Shown: positions 50,599-60,482, numbered from the stretch's first letter. The stretch: DNA of 64,000 bases from Neisseria perflava (GCF_019334725.1 NZ_CP079818.1:806001-870000), one strand, 5' to 3'. Program-made: numbers and translations. Notes: generated from the letters alone by a model not told the origin.

Positions 50599-51369
50599 AT
50601 GCTTGCAGATTTGTTTTTTTATTATCTGGTGTTGGTCGGCTTTGCCGCAGGGCTGATGGATGCGGCGGTTGGCGGCGGAGGGCTGTTGCAGATTCCCGGA
50701 TTGTTCAATCTATTGCCAAACGCTACGCCTGTGGCCTCGGTGATGGGTGTCAATAAATTTGCTTCCTGCTGTGGCACGTTGACCGCGACGGGGCAATATC
50801 TGCGCCGAATCCCCGTGCCGTGGAAAATGCTGCTGCCTGCCGCGGCGTTAGCATTTGCCGCTTCATATTTGGGCGCGAAAACGGTGGTGTATTTCCCCGT
50901 GCAATACATGAAACCGGCAATGCTGGTCATCATGATTGCCATGTGCCTGTACACTTTTTTGAAAAAAGACTTGGGGCAGACGGTGCGCACTGAAAAGCTG
51001 ACGCGCCGCGAAACTTTATGGGGATTATTTTTCGGCGCGTTAATCGGGTTTTACGACGGCGTGTTCGGGCCGGGAACGGGCAGCCTGCTGGCTTTTGTGT
51101 TCGTCCGCTTTTACGGCTATGATTTTCTGGCGGCAAATGCTTCGGCAAAGGTCATCAATTCGACCACGAATCTTGCCGCGCTGACGTTTTTTATCCCGCA
51201 AGGCCATGTTGCGTGGGAATGGGCGATACCGTTGGCAGTGGCGAATTTGTGCGGCGGCGTGGTCGGCGCGCGCTTGGCAATACGCGGCGGAACTAAATTA
51301 CTTCGTTATGGGTTTATGTTGCTGCTGTGCCTGACCATTGGGAAGTTTGCTTGGGATTTATTGGGTTGA
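50599..51369 (+). CDS. Sulfite exporter TauE/SafE (TSUP) family permease
   Basis: 256 residues from ATG 50599, with AGAG about ten bases before it; ATG 50590 is an alternative. Seven to eight membrane helices. The twin family motifs are AAGLMDAAVGGGGLLQIPGLF near the N-terminus and IGFYDGVFGPGTGSLLAFVF in the second half. Likely transports a sulfur-containing or other small anion; the substrate is not visible. Confidence 0.88.
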   Translation: MLADLFFYYLVLVGFAAGLMDAAVGGGGLLQIPGLFNLLPNATPVASVMGVNKFASCCGTLTATGQYLRRIPVPWKMLLPAAALAFAASYLGAKTVVYFPVQYMKPAMLVIMIAMCLYTFLKKDLGQTVRTEKLTRRETLWGLFFGALIGFYDGVFGPGTGSLLAFVFVRFYGYDFLAANASAKVINSTTNLAALTFFIPQGHVAWEWAIPLAVANLCGGVVGARLAIRGGTKLLRYGFMLLLCLTIGKFAWDLLG

Positions 51370-51380
51370 TATCGAATGAA

Positions 51381-51413
51381 AAAAAGGCCGTCTGAAAGTT
51401 TCAGATGGCCTTT
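51381..51413. terminator. DUS inverted-repeat terminator with a mutated arm
   Basis: AAAAAGGCCGTCTGAAAG pairs with TTTCAGATGGCCTTT; one C-to-T change breaks the second DUS but a G-U pair keeps the RNA stem. Lies between converging genes. Confidence 0.75.
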
Positions 51414-51418
51414 GCGTT

Positions 51419-53014
51419 TTACAGTTTAACCGAATGTTCGCGTGTTTCGTGGAACACGATGTCCGGCCAGCGTTCTTGTGTCAGATTTAAGTTTACGCGG
51501 TTAGGCGCGAGGTAGGCGAGGTTGCCGCCAGCGTCTATCGAAAGGTTGCCTGCATTGGCTTTTTCAAATTCCGCCAGCTTTTTCTTGTCTTCGCACGATA
51601 CCCAGCGCGCCGACCAGATGGATGCGCTGTCGAACACGGCTTCTACGCCGTATTCGTTAGCCAGCCGCGAGGTAACGACTTCAAACTGCAACACGCCGAC
51701 CGCGCCTAAAATCAAATCCGCGCCGCTCATCGGTTTGAAAACCTGTACCGCGCCTTCTTCGCCGAGCTGTTGCAAACCTTTTTGCAGTTGCTTGATTTTC
51801 AGCGGGTTTTTGATGCGTACGCTGCGGAACAGTTCGGGCGCGAAGAATGGGATGCCGGTAAATGCCAGTTGTTCGCCTTCGGAGAAGCTGTCGCCGATTT
51901 GGATGTTGCCGTGGTTCGGGATGCCGATGATGTCGCCCGCGTAGGCTTCCTCGACCAGCTCGCGGTCGTGCGACATGAAGGTTACTACGCTGGAGGCGGC
52001 GATTTCGCGGTTGATACGCAGGTGTTTCATCTTCATGCCGCGCTCAAACTTACCGGAGCAGACGCGCAAGAAGGCGATACGGTCACGGTGTTTCGGGTCC
52101 ATATTGGCTTGGATTTTGAAGATAAATCCGGAGAATTTCGGCTCGTCCGGCTCGACCATGCGTACGGTCGCATCGCGCGGTTTCGGCGCAGGCGCCCATT
52201 CAATCAATGAATTGAGGATTTCCTGAATACCGAAGTTGTTAATCGCCGATCCGAAGAACACGGGCGTGAGTTCACCGGCGAGGAATTCGTCGAGATTAAA
52301 TTCATTGGAAGCAGCCTGCACCAATTCGATTTCGTCGCGCAACTGCTGGATTTCCAATGGAAAGCGTTGTTCCAATTCAGGATTGTCGATGCCTTTGATG
52401 ATGTCGAACTCGTGCGGCAGACGTTCGCCGCCTGCGTCGAAGAGATAGATTTCGTCATTCAGGATGTGGTACACGCCTTTGAAGTTTTTGCCCATGCCGA
52501 TTGGCCAGGTTACGGGCGCGCAGCGGATTTGCAGGATGTTTTCCACTTCGTCCAGCAACTCCAACGAATCGCGTACTTCGCGGTCGTATTTGTTCATGAA
52601 CGTGACAATCGGCGTATTGCGCAGGCGGCAGACGTTCAAGAGTTTGATGGTTTGCGCTTCCACACCTTTTGCCGCGTCGATGACCATCAAGGCGCTGTCC
52701 ACGGCGGTCAATACGCGGTAGGTATCTTCGGAGAAGTCTTGGTGTCCCGGCGTGTCCAAGAGGTTGACGGTATGGTCTTTGTAGTCGAATTGCATTACGG
52801 ACGAGGCCACGGAAATGCCGCGCTGCTTCTCGATTTCCATCCAGTCGGAAGTGGCGAATTTACCGGTTTTCTTGCCTTTTACCGTACCCGCGCTTTGAAT
52901 CGCACCTGAAAACAGCAGCAGTTTTTCGGTCAGCGTGGTTTTACCCGCGTCGGGGTGGGAGATGATGGCAAACGTGCGGCGGCGGCGCACTTGGTCGAGG
53001 ATTTCTTGGGACAT
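51419..53014 (-). CDS. prfC: Peptide chain release factor 3
   Basis: GTPase of 531 residues that removes RF1/RF2 after termination. P-loop SHPDAGKTTLTEK near 19-31, switch II DTPGHQDFSEDTY and NKYDRE, then the EF-G-like domain II (GFIFKIQANMDPKHRDR) and a C-terminal domain with GAVGVLQFEV. Length matches E. coli RF3. Translation starts at ATG 53014. Single gene between terminators. Confidence 0.96.
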   Translation of the reverse strand: MSQEILDQVRRRRTFAIISHPDAGKTTLTEKLLLFSGAIQSAGTVKGKKTGKFATSDWMEIEKQRGISVASSVMQFDYKDHTVNLLDTPGHQDFSEDTYRVLTAVDSALMVIDAAKGVEAQTIKLLNVCRLRNTPIVTFMNKYDREVRDSLELLDEVENILQIRCAPVTWPIGMGKNFKGVYHILNDEIYLFDAGGERLPHEFDIIKGIDNPELEQRFPLEIQQLRDEIELVQAASNEFNLDEFLAGELTPVFFGSAINNFGIQEILNSLIEWAPAPKPRDATVRMVEPDEPKFSGFIFKIQANMDPKHRDRIAFLRVCSGKFERGMKMKHLRINREIAASSVVTFMSHDRELVEEAYAGDIIGIPNHGNIQIGDSFSEGEQLAFTGIPFFAPELFRSVRIKNPLKIKQLQKGLQQLGEEGAVQVFKPMSGADLILGAVGVLQFEVVTSRLANEYGVEAVFDSASIWSARWVSCEDKKKLAEFEKANAGNLSIDAGGNLAYLAPNRVNLNLTQERWPDIVFHETREHSVKL

Positions 53015-53179
53015 GGTTTTCTTTGCAAAAAGTTTCAGGCCGCTTTTTCAGACGGCCTGAAGGATATGGGTGTTGGAAAACAGGCTAAAATAAGGGCGTG
53101 TGCAACACGCCCTGCAATAGATTGAAAGATGCGGAATTGTACAAAAAAATGCTTGATAATTCAATGTTTGTACCAAAAC

Positions 53180-53211
53180 AAAGGCCGTCTGAAAAGTTTC
53201 AGACGGCCTTT
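53180..53211 (-). terminator. DUS inverted-repeat terminator after the OYE gene
   Basis: AAAGGCCGTCTGAAAA and TTTCAGACGGCCTTT, 17 bases after the stop on the minus strand. Confidence 0.8.
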
Positions 53212-53227
53212 GGTTATGAATCGATGA

Positions 53228-54370
53228 TTAAATATCCATCGGTTTCCATTCTGCGCCTTTTACCGGCGGCAGCCATGATTGCGTACCACTGGAGGAAAAT
53301 ACCCATAAGGTGTCGGGGAGGCCGTAATGGTCGGCGCGCGTCGGATCGAGTTGCGTTTCGATTTCATCTTCGCGGCCTTCACGGATTTGCGTGGCGATGT
53401 GCGGATTAATCATCACGGTTTTGCCCAATGCGATAAATTCTGCCCAGCCGGTTTCATAGGCGGCCAAAATTTGATCGGCGGTAAACAGGTTGCCCACGCC
53501 GATAAGCGGCAGTTTGCCGTTGATGCGTTCGTGGATAAACTGCATACGGGTTTGGACGGTATCGCCGCCGCGACGGATTTTTTTATCAAATTCCCACAAG
53601 GAAACGTGCAGATATTGCAGCGGTTTTTGTACCAATGCGTCAATCAGTGCGCCGGTTTCGGTCATGGTTAAGCCGTCGTCGCCCGGTTCTTCAGGGGAGA
53701 AGCGGTAGCCGATGATGAAGCCGTTGCGCTGGTGTTTTTCACGGACGGCAACCACGGCATCAATAACGGCCAGCGGGAAGCGCATTCTGTTTTCCAGACT
53801 GCCGCCCCATTGGTCGTTGCGGCGGTTGCTTTGGGCAGAGTAAAACTGTTGGATTAAATAGCCGTTCGCGCCGTGGATTTCCACGCCGTCAAAACCGGCA
53901 CGAAGCGCCAAATCGGCGGCTTGCGCATAAGAGGCGATGAGTGCCTCGACTTCTTCTGCTGTCGCTTCGCGTGCGTGTTCGGCTTCGCTGGCGGAGGCGC
54001 TGATTTTGTCGAGACCGTCCAAAAGGTCATCAATGGCTTTGGAACCGCCGTGATGGATTTGCAAAATTGCTTTTGCGCCTTGCTGTTGCAGGATTTGTGC
54101 GGTTTCTTTCAGGCTGTCGAGGCAGTGTTCGCCTGTGGCTTCAGGTTGGCCGTGAAAGGCTTTGCCGTCTTTTTGAACCAAAGTGGCGGCAGTGATAAAC
54201 ATGCCCATATCGCCTGCGCGGTTGTTGAGGAAGGTACGCTCTTGGTCGCTGATTAAACCGTCGGCTTGTGAGCCGAAATGGGTCATGGGGGCGACGACAA
54301 GGCGGTTTTTGATGGTTACGCCGTTATTGAGGGTGTATGTTTGGAAGAGTGGGGCGTATTTTGGATTCAT
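53228..54370 (-). CDS. NADH:flavin oxidoreductase, Old Yellow Enzyme family
   Basis: 380-residue FMN-dependent ene-reductase-like protein. FMN and active-site signatures are NRLVVAPMTHFGSQADG, ILQIHHGGSKA, and EIHGANGYLIQQFYSAQSNRRNDQWGGS (the substrate Tyr and Arg region). GVGNLFTADQIL is the phosphate site. It belongs to the OYE class near NemA/YqiG-like enzymes of low-GC Gram-positives and Neisseria. The physiological substrate is unknown. Its downstream neighbour in transcription order is prfC, separated by a terminator. Confidence 0.9.
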   Translation of the reverse strand: MNPKYAPLFQTYTLNNGVTIKNRLVVAPMTHFGSQADGLISDQERTFLNNRAGDMGMFITAATLVQKDGKAFHGQPEATGEHCLDSLKETAQILQQQGAKAILQIHHGGSKAIDDLLDGLDKISASASEAEHAREATAEEVEALIASYAQAADLALRAGFDGVEIHGANGYLIQQFYSAQSNRRNDQWGGSLENRMRFPLAVIDAVVAVREKHQRNGFIIGYRFSPEEPGDDGLTMTETGALIDALVQKPLQYLHVSLWEFDKKIRRGGDTVQTRMQFIHERINGKLPLIGVGNLFTADQILAAYETGWAEFIALGKTVMINPHIATQIREGREDEIETQLDPTRADHYGLPDTLWVFSSSGTQSWLPPVKGAEWKPMDI

Positions 54371-54437
54371 GGAGTTTGACTCTTGATAAGTGAATGGTCG
54401 GCATAGAATTGGGCCATTCGGTAATTTATCAAGTACA

Positions 54438-54474
54438 CAGGCCGTCTGAAAAGTTTCAGACGGCCTGTTTTATT
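54438..54474 (-). terminator. DUS inverted-repeat terminator after bdhA
   Basis: CAGGCCGTCTGAAAA and TTTCAGACGGCCTG form a strong hairpin 16 bases behind the bdhA stop. Confidence 0.8.
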
Positions 54475-54489
54475 CTTTAAGCCTTAGGA

Positions 54490-55554
54490 TTAAAGATTAG
54501 GATTGACAATGATTTTTACTGCGGATTCGTTGTTGTGGATCAAGCGCTCGAAGCCTTCGGAAATCAATTCGTCCAGTTTGATGCGCTGGGTGATGAAAGG
54601 CTCAAGGTTGATTTTGCCTTCTTCAACCAATTTGATGGTTTCGGCGTGGTCGTTGCAGTAGGCGATGGTGCCGCGCACGTCCAGCTCTTTCATTACAACG
54701 CTGTGGACGTTGATGGTGGCAGGGTGGCTCCAAATGGATACGATGACGACTTTCGCAGTCGGACGGCATGCTTCGACCATGGTGTCCAGCACTTTGTTGA
54801 CGCTGGTGCATTCGAATGCAGCGTCTACGCCTTCGCCGTTGGTCAGTTTTTTCACTTCTTCAACGACATCGACTTCGGATGGGTCGAGGATGTAGTCGGC
54901 CACGCCGGCTTCGCGTGCTTTGTCTTTACGTGCTTTGCTCAATTCGGTGATGATGACTTTGATGCCTTTGGCTTTCAGTACGGCAGCCAACAGCAAACCG
55001 ATTGGGCCTGCGCCGCCGACCAATGCGACGTCGCCTTCTTTCGCGCCACTGCGTACATAAGCATGGTGGCCGACAGACAGAGGCTCAATCAAAGCAGCTT
55101 GGTCTAATGGAATTTTGTCGGAAATAGGGTGTACCCAACGGCGTTTAACGGCGATTTTTTCAGACAAGCCGCCACCGCAGCCACCTAAACCGATGAAGTT
55201 CATGTCTTTGGAGAGGTGGTAGTTGCTGCCTTCGCCGGTCGGTACATCGTCGCGGATGATGTAGGGTTCAACGACAACGTGTTGGCCGACTTTGATGTCG
55301 TCCACGCCTTCGCCTACGGCATAAACCACGCCGGAGAACTCGTGCCCCATGGTTACAGGGGCTGACTCGCCGGAGATTGGGTGCGGATGGCCGCAAGGCG
55401 GAATGAAAATCGGGCCTTCCATGAATTCGTGCAGATCGGTACCGCAGATACCGCACCACGCAACATTAATGCCGACAGTACCCGGAGCTACGGTTGGCTC
55501 TGGAATGTCTTCGATGCGGATGTCACCTTTGTTGTAAAAACGTGCTGCTTTCAT
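54490..55554 (-). CDS. bdhA: Zinc-type alcohol dehydrogenase, probably 2,3-butanediol dehydrogenase
   Basis: 354-residue medium-chain dehydrogenase. The catalytic zinc ligands lie in WCGICGTDLHEF (Cys37) and the MGHEFSGVV motif with His and Glu. The NAD fold is VALVGGAGPIGLLLAA. The insertion IFIPPCGHPHPISGESAPVTMGHE, between Cys37 and the GHE motif, is typical of butanediol dehydrogenases. The four-Cys structural zinc lobe of many relatives is not visible: that stretch reads EPYIIRDDVPTGEGSNYHLS. AAGGAG precedes the ATG. The substrate is inferred from the family. Confidence 0.85.
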   Translation of the reverse strand: MKAARFYNKGDIRIEDIPEPTVAPGTVGINVAWCGICGTDLHEFMEGPIFIPPCGHPHPISGESAPVTMGHEFSGVVYAVGEGVDDIKVGQHVVVEPYIIRDDVPTGEGSNYHLSKDMNFIGLGGCGGGLSEKIAVKRRWVHPISDKIPLDQAALIEPLSVGHHAYVRSGAKEGDVALVGGAGPIGLLLAAVLKAKGIKVIITELSKARKDKAREAGVADYILDPSEVDVVEEVKKLTNGEGVDAAFECTSVNKVLDTMVEACRPTAKVVIVSIWSHPATINVHSVVMKELDVRGTIAYCNDHAETIKLVEEGKINLEPFITQRIKLDELISEGFERLIHNNESAVKIIVNPNL

Positions 55555-55728
55555 TGTAACGCTCCTTTTTTTAAAGTGGAGGCCGTCTGAAAAAGACGGT
55601 CAATTAGGGAAAGGGAAGCAGTGTGGCGTGTGAAATATTTTTATTGATATGTTTTATATTTGTTATTTTACTACTGATAATATGAAAATGGTTTGTCTTT
55701 GCTCAAATTAAAGTTTGTAAATGAAAAA

Positions 55729-55768
55729 AAGGCCGTCTGAAATGGATAATCTATTTTCAGACGGCCTG
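55729..55768 (-). terminator. DUS inverted-repeat terminator after the deacetylase-fold gene
   Basis: AAAAAAAGGCCGTCTGAAAT and TTTTCAGACGGCCT; on the minus strand a T-run follows. 19 bases behind the stop. Confidence 0.8.
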
Positions 55769-55787
55769 GGGCAATAGTTTGAATACG

Positions 55788-56846
55788 TTATGGTGTAGGA
55801 TTGTTACTTTTGCCGCGCTTCAGATGCTTTTGGTAGGCGATGACGTAGTCGGCCTTGCTTAAGCCTGCCAATACGCGGATGTGGGCGGCGGCAGATTTAG
55901 ACATGGATTCCAAGGTATATCCGCCCTCCAGCACGGAAACGATACGTCCTTGACAGCTTGCTGTTGCTTGGACGATTTTGTGTGTCAGCCAGGCAAAATC
56001 GGCTTCATGCAGGTTCAGACGGCCTGTTTCGTCTTGTTTGTGCCCGTCAAAACCGGCTGAAAGCAACACCAACTCGGGGCGGAAGGCCGTGAGCTTGGGA
56101 AGCCATTGTTCGCGGATGGTCGTACGGAAGATACGGCTGCCTGTGCCCGGTTTGAGGGGCGTATGCAGCATATTCTTATTGCCGGCGTATTGTTCCGCCT
56201 GAGGGAAGGGAAAGATGTCGGTTTCAAACAGGTTGAAAAACATCACGCGCGGATCGTCTTGGAGAATCTCCGCCGTACCGTCGCCGAAGTGGACGTCGAA
56301 ATCGATGACGGCGATGCGTTGCAAGCGGTATTGGGCAATGGCGTGCATCACGCCGGCGGCGGTGTTGTTAATGAGGCAGAATCCGCCGGCGCTGTTGCTG
56401 TGGGCATGGTGGCCTGGCGGGCGGATGGCGCAAAAAGCATGCCAGGCTTTTTTGTTCATCACCATATCGACTGCCTTGATGACGGCGCCGGCCGCAAAAC
56501 GGGCGGCTTGGAGGGAGTCGTGGCAGATGACGGTATCGTCGTCGATACGGTGGATTTTACCGGGAAGCGGCTGTGCGGCCTCTAATTCGTGCAGATAGTT
56601 GCGCGAGTGGACCAATGCCAGTTGCGCATCTTTGATTTCGGGTGCTTCAGCGGTTTGCAGATGACGCCAAATGCCTTCCTTTTTTAAGGCGGCTTGAATG
56701 GCGCTGATGCGTTCGGGCTTGTCGGGGTGGTTGGTGCCCGGCTGGTGCTGCAAAAATATCGGATGGGAAATCCATACGGTGCGGGCATTTTTGCCAAGTA
56801 GTCGACGCAGCAGGGTACGCACGCGCCAAATGATTTTTTTAAGCAT
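55788..56846 (-). CDS. Histone deacetylase-family hydrolase
   Basis: 352 residues from ATG 56846; a GTG at 56873 would add nine. Arginase/deacetylase-fold zinc hydrolase. It has HPDKPERISAIQAAL, the active-site RPPGHHAHSNSAGGFCLINN with the His pair, the zinc ligands in VIDFDVHFGDGTAEIL, and LLSAGFDGHKQDETG. The first 30 residues are basic and hydrophobic (KKIIWRVRTLLRRLLGK), suggesting membrane association or an amphipathic helix. Bacterial members act on acetylated amines or acetoin-like substrates; the true one here is unknown. Confidence 0.88.
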   Translation of the reverse strand: MLKKIIWRVRTLLRRLLGKNARTVWISHPIFLQHQPGTNHPDKPERISAIQAALKKEGIWRHLQTAEAPEIKDAQLALVHSRNYLHELEAAQPLPGKIHRIDDDTVICHDSLQAARFAAGAVIKAVDMVMNKKAWHAFCAIRPPGHHAHSNSAGGFCLINNTAAGVMHAIAQYRLQRIAVIDFDVHFGDGTAEILQDDPRVMFFNLFETDIFPFPQAEQYAGNKNMLHTPLKPGTGSRIFRTTIREQWLPKLTAFRPELVLLSAGFDGHKQDETGRLNLHEADFAWLTHKIVQATASCQGRIVSVLEGGYTLESMSKSAAAHIRVLAGLSKADYVIAYQKHLKRGKSNNPTP

Positions 56847-57024
56847 GGAAAGTATGTATCGAACGAGTCGCACGGACTGCTAAATATGGTTAATAAATAC
56901 GGAAATGCTTGGAAATTTTTCAGACGGCCTTTAGAATAGCTCAATTTTACAGTCCGACCAACTGCGTTTTGGGCTGTATGCAGTTTTTTTACTTTATCTT
57001 AAAACTCAAAAGAACGGATATATT

Positions 57025-57291
57025 ATGAATCAAGCTGTGGCTCAATTTGCCCCTTTACTGCTGATTATGGTGGTGTTTTACTTCCTGATTATGCGTCCTC
57101 AACAAAAGAAATTCAAAGCACATCAAGCTATGCTGGCTGCTTTGAAAGTAGGCGATAAAGTCGTTTTGGCTGCAGGTTTCAAAGGCCGCGTGACCAAAGT
57201 CGGCGAGCAATTCTACACTGTCGACATCGGCCAAGGTGCGAGAATCGAAGTAGAAGTGGAACGCAACGCGATTGCCGCGAAAGCCGAATAA
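57025..57291 (+). CDS. yajC: Preprotein translocase accessory subunit YajC
   Basis: 88-residue inner-membrane protein associated with SecDF. One N-terminal membrane helix (LLLIMVVFYFLIMRPQQKK) and a small cytoplasmic domain (KVGDKVVLAAGFKGRVTKV). It lies 75 bases before secD, the usual yajC-secD-secF order. The queuosine genes that precede yajC in many bacteria are absent. Confidence 0.95.
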   Translation: MNQAVAQFAPLLLIMVVFYFLIMRPQQKKFKAHQAMLAALKVGDKVVLAAGFKGRVTKVGEQFYTVDIGQGARIEVEVERNAIAAKAE

Positions 57292-57366
57292 TCCGTTTTT
57301 TTGCGAAAAGCCGCCTCATTTTCCGAGTGCGGCTGTTTGCCTTTATAAATAAAGCAAAGGTTTACC

Positions 57367-59220
57367 ATGAACCGTTATCCTTTATGGAAATACCTGCTGA
57401 TTGCGTTCACGATTGTGGTTGCGGCTGTTTACTCGCTGCCCAACCTTTTCGGTGAAACGCCTGCCGTACAGGTATCGACCAACCGACAAGCCATCGTGAT
57501 CAACGATCAAACCCAGTCTAAAGTGTCTTCTGCGTTACAAAGCGCAGGTATTCAGACTGATGGTATGTTCATTGTCGATAATTCGCTGAAAGTGCGTTTT
57601 AAAGATACTGAAACGCAATTAAAAGCGCGTGATGTCATCGAAAACACTTTGGGCGAAGGCTATATTACCGCGCTCAACCTTTTGGCGGACAGTCCTGAGT
57701 GGATGGCGAAAATTAAAGCCAATCCGATGTTCTTGGGTCTGGACTTGCGCGGCGGTGTGCATTTCACCATGCAGGTGGACATGAAAGCCGCGATGCAGAA
57801 AACGTTTGAACGTTACGCCGGCGACATCCGCCGCGAATTGCGTCGCGAAAAAATCCGTACCGGTACGGTGCATCAGGCTGAAAATGGTCTGACTGTGCCT
57901 CTGCAAGATGCTGCCGATGTACAAAAGGCTTTGCCTCAGTTGCAAAAGATGTTCCCTGAAGCCACTTTGCTTGCAGACGGCAACAATATCGTGCTGACTC
58001 TGTCTGAAGAGGCGATCAATAAAGTACGTTCTGATGCGGTAAAACAAAACATCAACACTTTGCACAACCGTGTGAACGAATTGGGTGTGGCAGAACCGGT
58101 TATCCAACAATCCGGTCTTGACCGCATTGTTGTACAGCTGCCGGGCGTGCAAGATACTGCCAAAGCCAAAGACATTATCGGTCGTACCGCGACTTTGGAA
58201 GTGCGTATGGTGGAAGACGATCCGATTAAACTTCAAGAAGCCTTAAACGGTAATGTACCGACTGGTTATGAGTTACTGTCAAGCGGTGGCGATCATCCGG
58301 AAACTATTTTGGTCAACAAACAAGTTGAATTGACCGGCGACAACATCAACGACGCGCAACCTAGCTTTGACCAAATGGGTGCGCCTGCCGTGAGCCTGAG
58401 CTTGGACAGCGCAGGTGGCAGCATTTTTGGCGAATTGACTTCGGCCAATGTGGGTAAACGTATGGCTATGGTGTTGATCGACCAAGGTAAATCCGAAGTC
58501 GTGACTGCGCCTGTCATCCGCTCCGCCATTACCGGTGGCCGTGTGGAGATTTCCGGCAGCATGACAACTGCCGAAGCCAACGATACTTCATTGTTGCTGC
58601 GTGCCGGCTCGCTGGCTGCGCCTATGCAAATTGTCGAAGAACGTACCATCGGCCCGTCTTTGGGTAAAGAAAACATTGAAAAAGGTTTCAATTCCACCTT
58701 GTGGGGCTTTGCCGCTGTTGCTGCATTCATGGTGATTTACTATCGCTTGATGGGTTTCTTCTCTACCATTGCCTTGAGTACCAATATCTTGTTTTTGGTG
58801 GGTATTTTGTCTGCCATGCAGGCAACGCTGACCCTGCCGGGTATTGCCGCGTTGGCATTGACATTGGGTATGGCGATTGACTCTAACGTATTGATTAACG
58901 AGCGTATCCGTGAAGAATTACGCGGAGGCATACCACCTCAACAGGCCATCAACCTCGGTTTCCAACATGCTTGGGCAACCATTGTCGACTCTAACTTGAC
59001 CTCTCTGATTGCTGGTATCGCTTTGTTGGTATTCGGTTCCGGCCCGGTACGTGGTTTTGCTGTTGTGCACTGTATCGGTATTCTGACCTCGATGTACTCG
59101 TCTGTGGTCGTGTTCCGTGCTTTGGTCAACCTGTGGTACGGCCGCCGTCGCAAATTGCGGAATATTTCCATTGGTGCGGTATGGAAGCCGAAAGCTGAAA
59201 TGGCAGAAGGCAAGGAGTAA
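57367..59220 (+). CDS. secD: Protein translocase subunit SecD
   Basis: 617-residue component of the SecDF complex that uses the proton gradient to pull proteins across the inner membrane. N-terminal helix (YPLWKYLLIAFTIVVAAVYSLP), a large periplasmic domain starting with FLGLDLRGGVHF, and five C-terminal membrane helices holding the proton-channel Asp in LGMAIDSNVLINERIREEL. Ribosome site AAAGG. Directly followed by secF. Confidence 0.96.
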   Translation: MNRYPLWKYLLIAFTIVVAAVYSLPNLFGETPAVQVSTNRQAIVINDQTQSKVSSALQSAGIQTDGMFIVDNSLKVRFKDTETQLKARDVIENTLGEGYITALNLLADSPEWMAKIKANPMFLGLDLRGGVHFTMQVDMKAAMQKTFERYAGDIRRELRREKIRTGTVHQAENGLTVPLQDAADVQKALPQLQKMFPEATLLADGNNIVLTLSEEAINKVRSDAVKQNINTLHNRVNELGVAEPVIQQSGLDRIVVQLPGVQDTAKAKDIIGRTATLEVRMVEDDPIKLQEALNGNVPTGYELLSSGGDHPETILVNKQVELTGDNINDAQPSFDQMGAPAVSLSLDSAGGSIFGELTSANVGKRMAMVLIDQGKSEVVTAPVIRSAITGGRVEISGSMTTAEANDTSLLLRAGSLAAPMQIVEERTIGPSLGKENIEKGFNSTLWGFAAVAAFMVIYYRLMGFFSTIALSTNILFLVGILSAMQATLTLPGIAALALTLGMAIDSNVLINERIREELRGGIPPQQAINLGFQHAWATIVDSNLTSLIAGIALLVFGSGPVRGFAVVHCIGILTSMYSSVVVFRALVNLWYGRRRKLRNISIGAVWKPKAEMAEGKE

Positions 59221-59223
59221 AAC

Positions 59224-60159
59224 ATGGAATTATTTAAAATCAAACGCGATATTCCGTTTATGAGCTACGGCAAACTGACGACCTTTATTTCGTTGGTTAC
59301 GTTTATCGCCGCCGTGTTCTTTTTGGTAACCAAAGGCCTGAATTTCTCCGTCGAATTTACCGGCGGTACGGTGATGGAAGTCCAATATCAGCAGGGTGTT
59401 GATGTGAATAAAACACGCGAACGCCTCGATACGCTGAAAATGGGCGATGTACAGGTTCAGGCATTGGGTACGAACAAGCACATCATGATCCGCCTGCCGA
59501 ACAAAGAAGGCGTAACCTCCGCCCAGTTGTCCAACCAAGTGATGGATTTGCTGAAAAAAGACAATCCTGACGTTACCTTGCGCCAAGTCGAATTCATCGG
59601 TCCTCAAGTCGGCGAAGAATTGGTCACTAACGGTTTGATGGCATTAGGTTTCGTGGTGGCAGGTATTATTATTTACTTGTCCATGCGTTTTGAGTGGCGT
59701 TTTGCAGTATCGGCGATTATTGCGAATATGCACGATATCGTGATCATTCTCGGCTGTTTCGCCTTCTTCCAATGGGAATTCTCTCTGACTGTCTTGGCAG
59801 GTATTTTGGCAGTTCTGGGTTATTCCGTGAACGAGTCTGTGGTGGTGTTTGACCGTATTCGTGAAAACTTCCGCAAACCGCATATGCGCGGCCATACTGT
59901 TCCGGAGGTCATCGACAATGCGATTACCGCAACCATGAGCCGTACCATCATTACTCACGGTTCGACCGAGGCAATGGTTGTTTCTATGCTGGTGTTCGGC
60001 GGTGCGGCCTTGCACGGTTTCTCTATGGCGCTGACCATCGGTATCGTGTTCGGTATTTACTCTTCCGTATTGGTTGCCAGCCCGCTCTTGCTGATGTTCG
60101 GTTTGAGCCGTGAGAACATTGCCAAAGAAGTGAAGAAAAAAGAAGAAGTGGTAGTTTAA
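59224..60159 (+). CDS. secF: Protein translocase subunit SecF
   Basis: 311-residue partner of SecD with six membrane helices. Signatures are FSVEFTGGTVMEV after the first helix, and the RND-type motif GYSVNESVVVFDRIRENFR and NATMSRT-like segment near the C-terminus. AAGGAG overlaps the secD stop, so expression is coupled. A DUS terminator follows. Confidence 0.96.
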   Translation: MELFKIKRDIPFMSYGKLTTFISLVTFIAAVFFLVTKGLNFSVEFTGGTVMEVQYQQGVDVNKTRERLDTLKMGDVQVQALGTNKHIMIRLPNKEGVTSAQLSNQVMDLLKKDNPDVTLRQVEFIGPQVGEELVTNGLMALGFVVAGIIIYLSMRFEWRFAVSAIIANMHDIVIILGCFAFFQWEFSLTVLAGILAVLGYSVNESVVVFDRIRENFRKPHMRGHTVPEVIDNAITATMSRTIITHGSTEAMVVSMLVFGGAALHGFSMALTIGIVFGIYSSVLVASPLLLMFGLSRENIAKEVKKKEEVVV

Positions 60160-60176
60160 ACCTGCAATAATTCGAT

Positions 60177-60222
60177 AAAGGCCGTCTGAAAATTGATTGA
60201 ATCAGTTTTCAGACGGCCTTTT
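60177..60222 (+). terminator. DUS inverted-repeat terminator after secF
   Basis: AAAGGCCGTCTGAAAAT and GTTTTCAGACGGCCTTTT pair, 17 bases after the secF stop. Confidence 0.8.
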
Positions 60223-60482
60223 GTATTTAAATTTCAAAATGTTTTATTTTGATGAAATCAGAGGGGATAAATGTGAAAGAAAAAGAAAAAATATGGACGA
60301 TATAATTTTGTGATGAATCAAGTTTATTGTCTGATATTCCCTTAATTGCTTGTCAGTCCTAATATTTTAAAACATAATACTTTTGCCCCCGATGCTGGAG
60401 TTTTACTACAAGTACATGATTTGCAAAAAATCTGTCGGGAGTGCAGACCCTGCCAATCAACCTCAAAAAAGGAAGGCCAAGA
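60223..60482. other. AT-rich spacer upstream of the sugar kinase gene
   Basis: About 260 bp without DUS or a supportable gene. No clear promoter pair was found. Confidence 0.5.
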
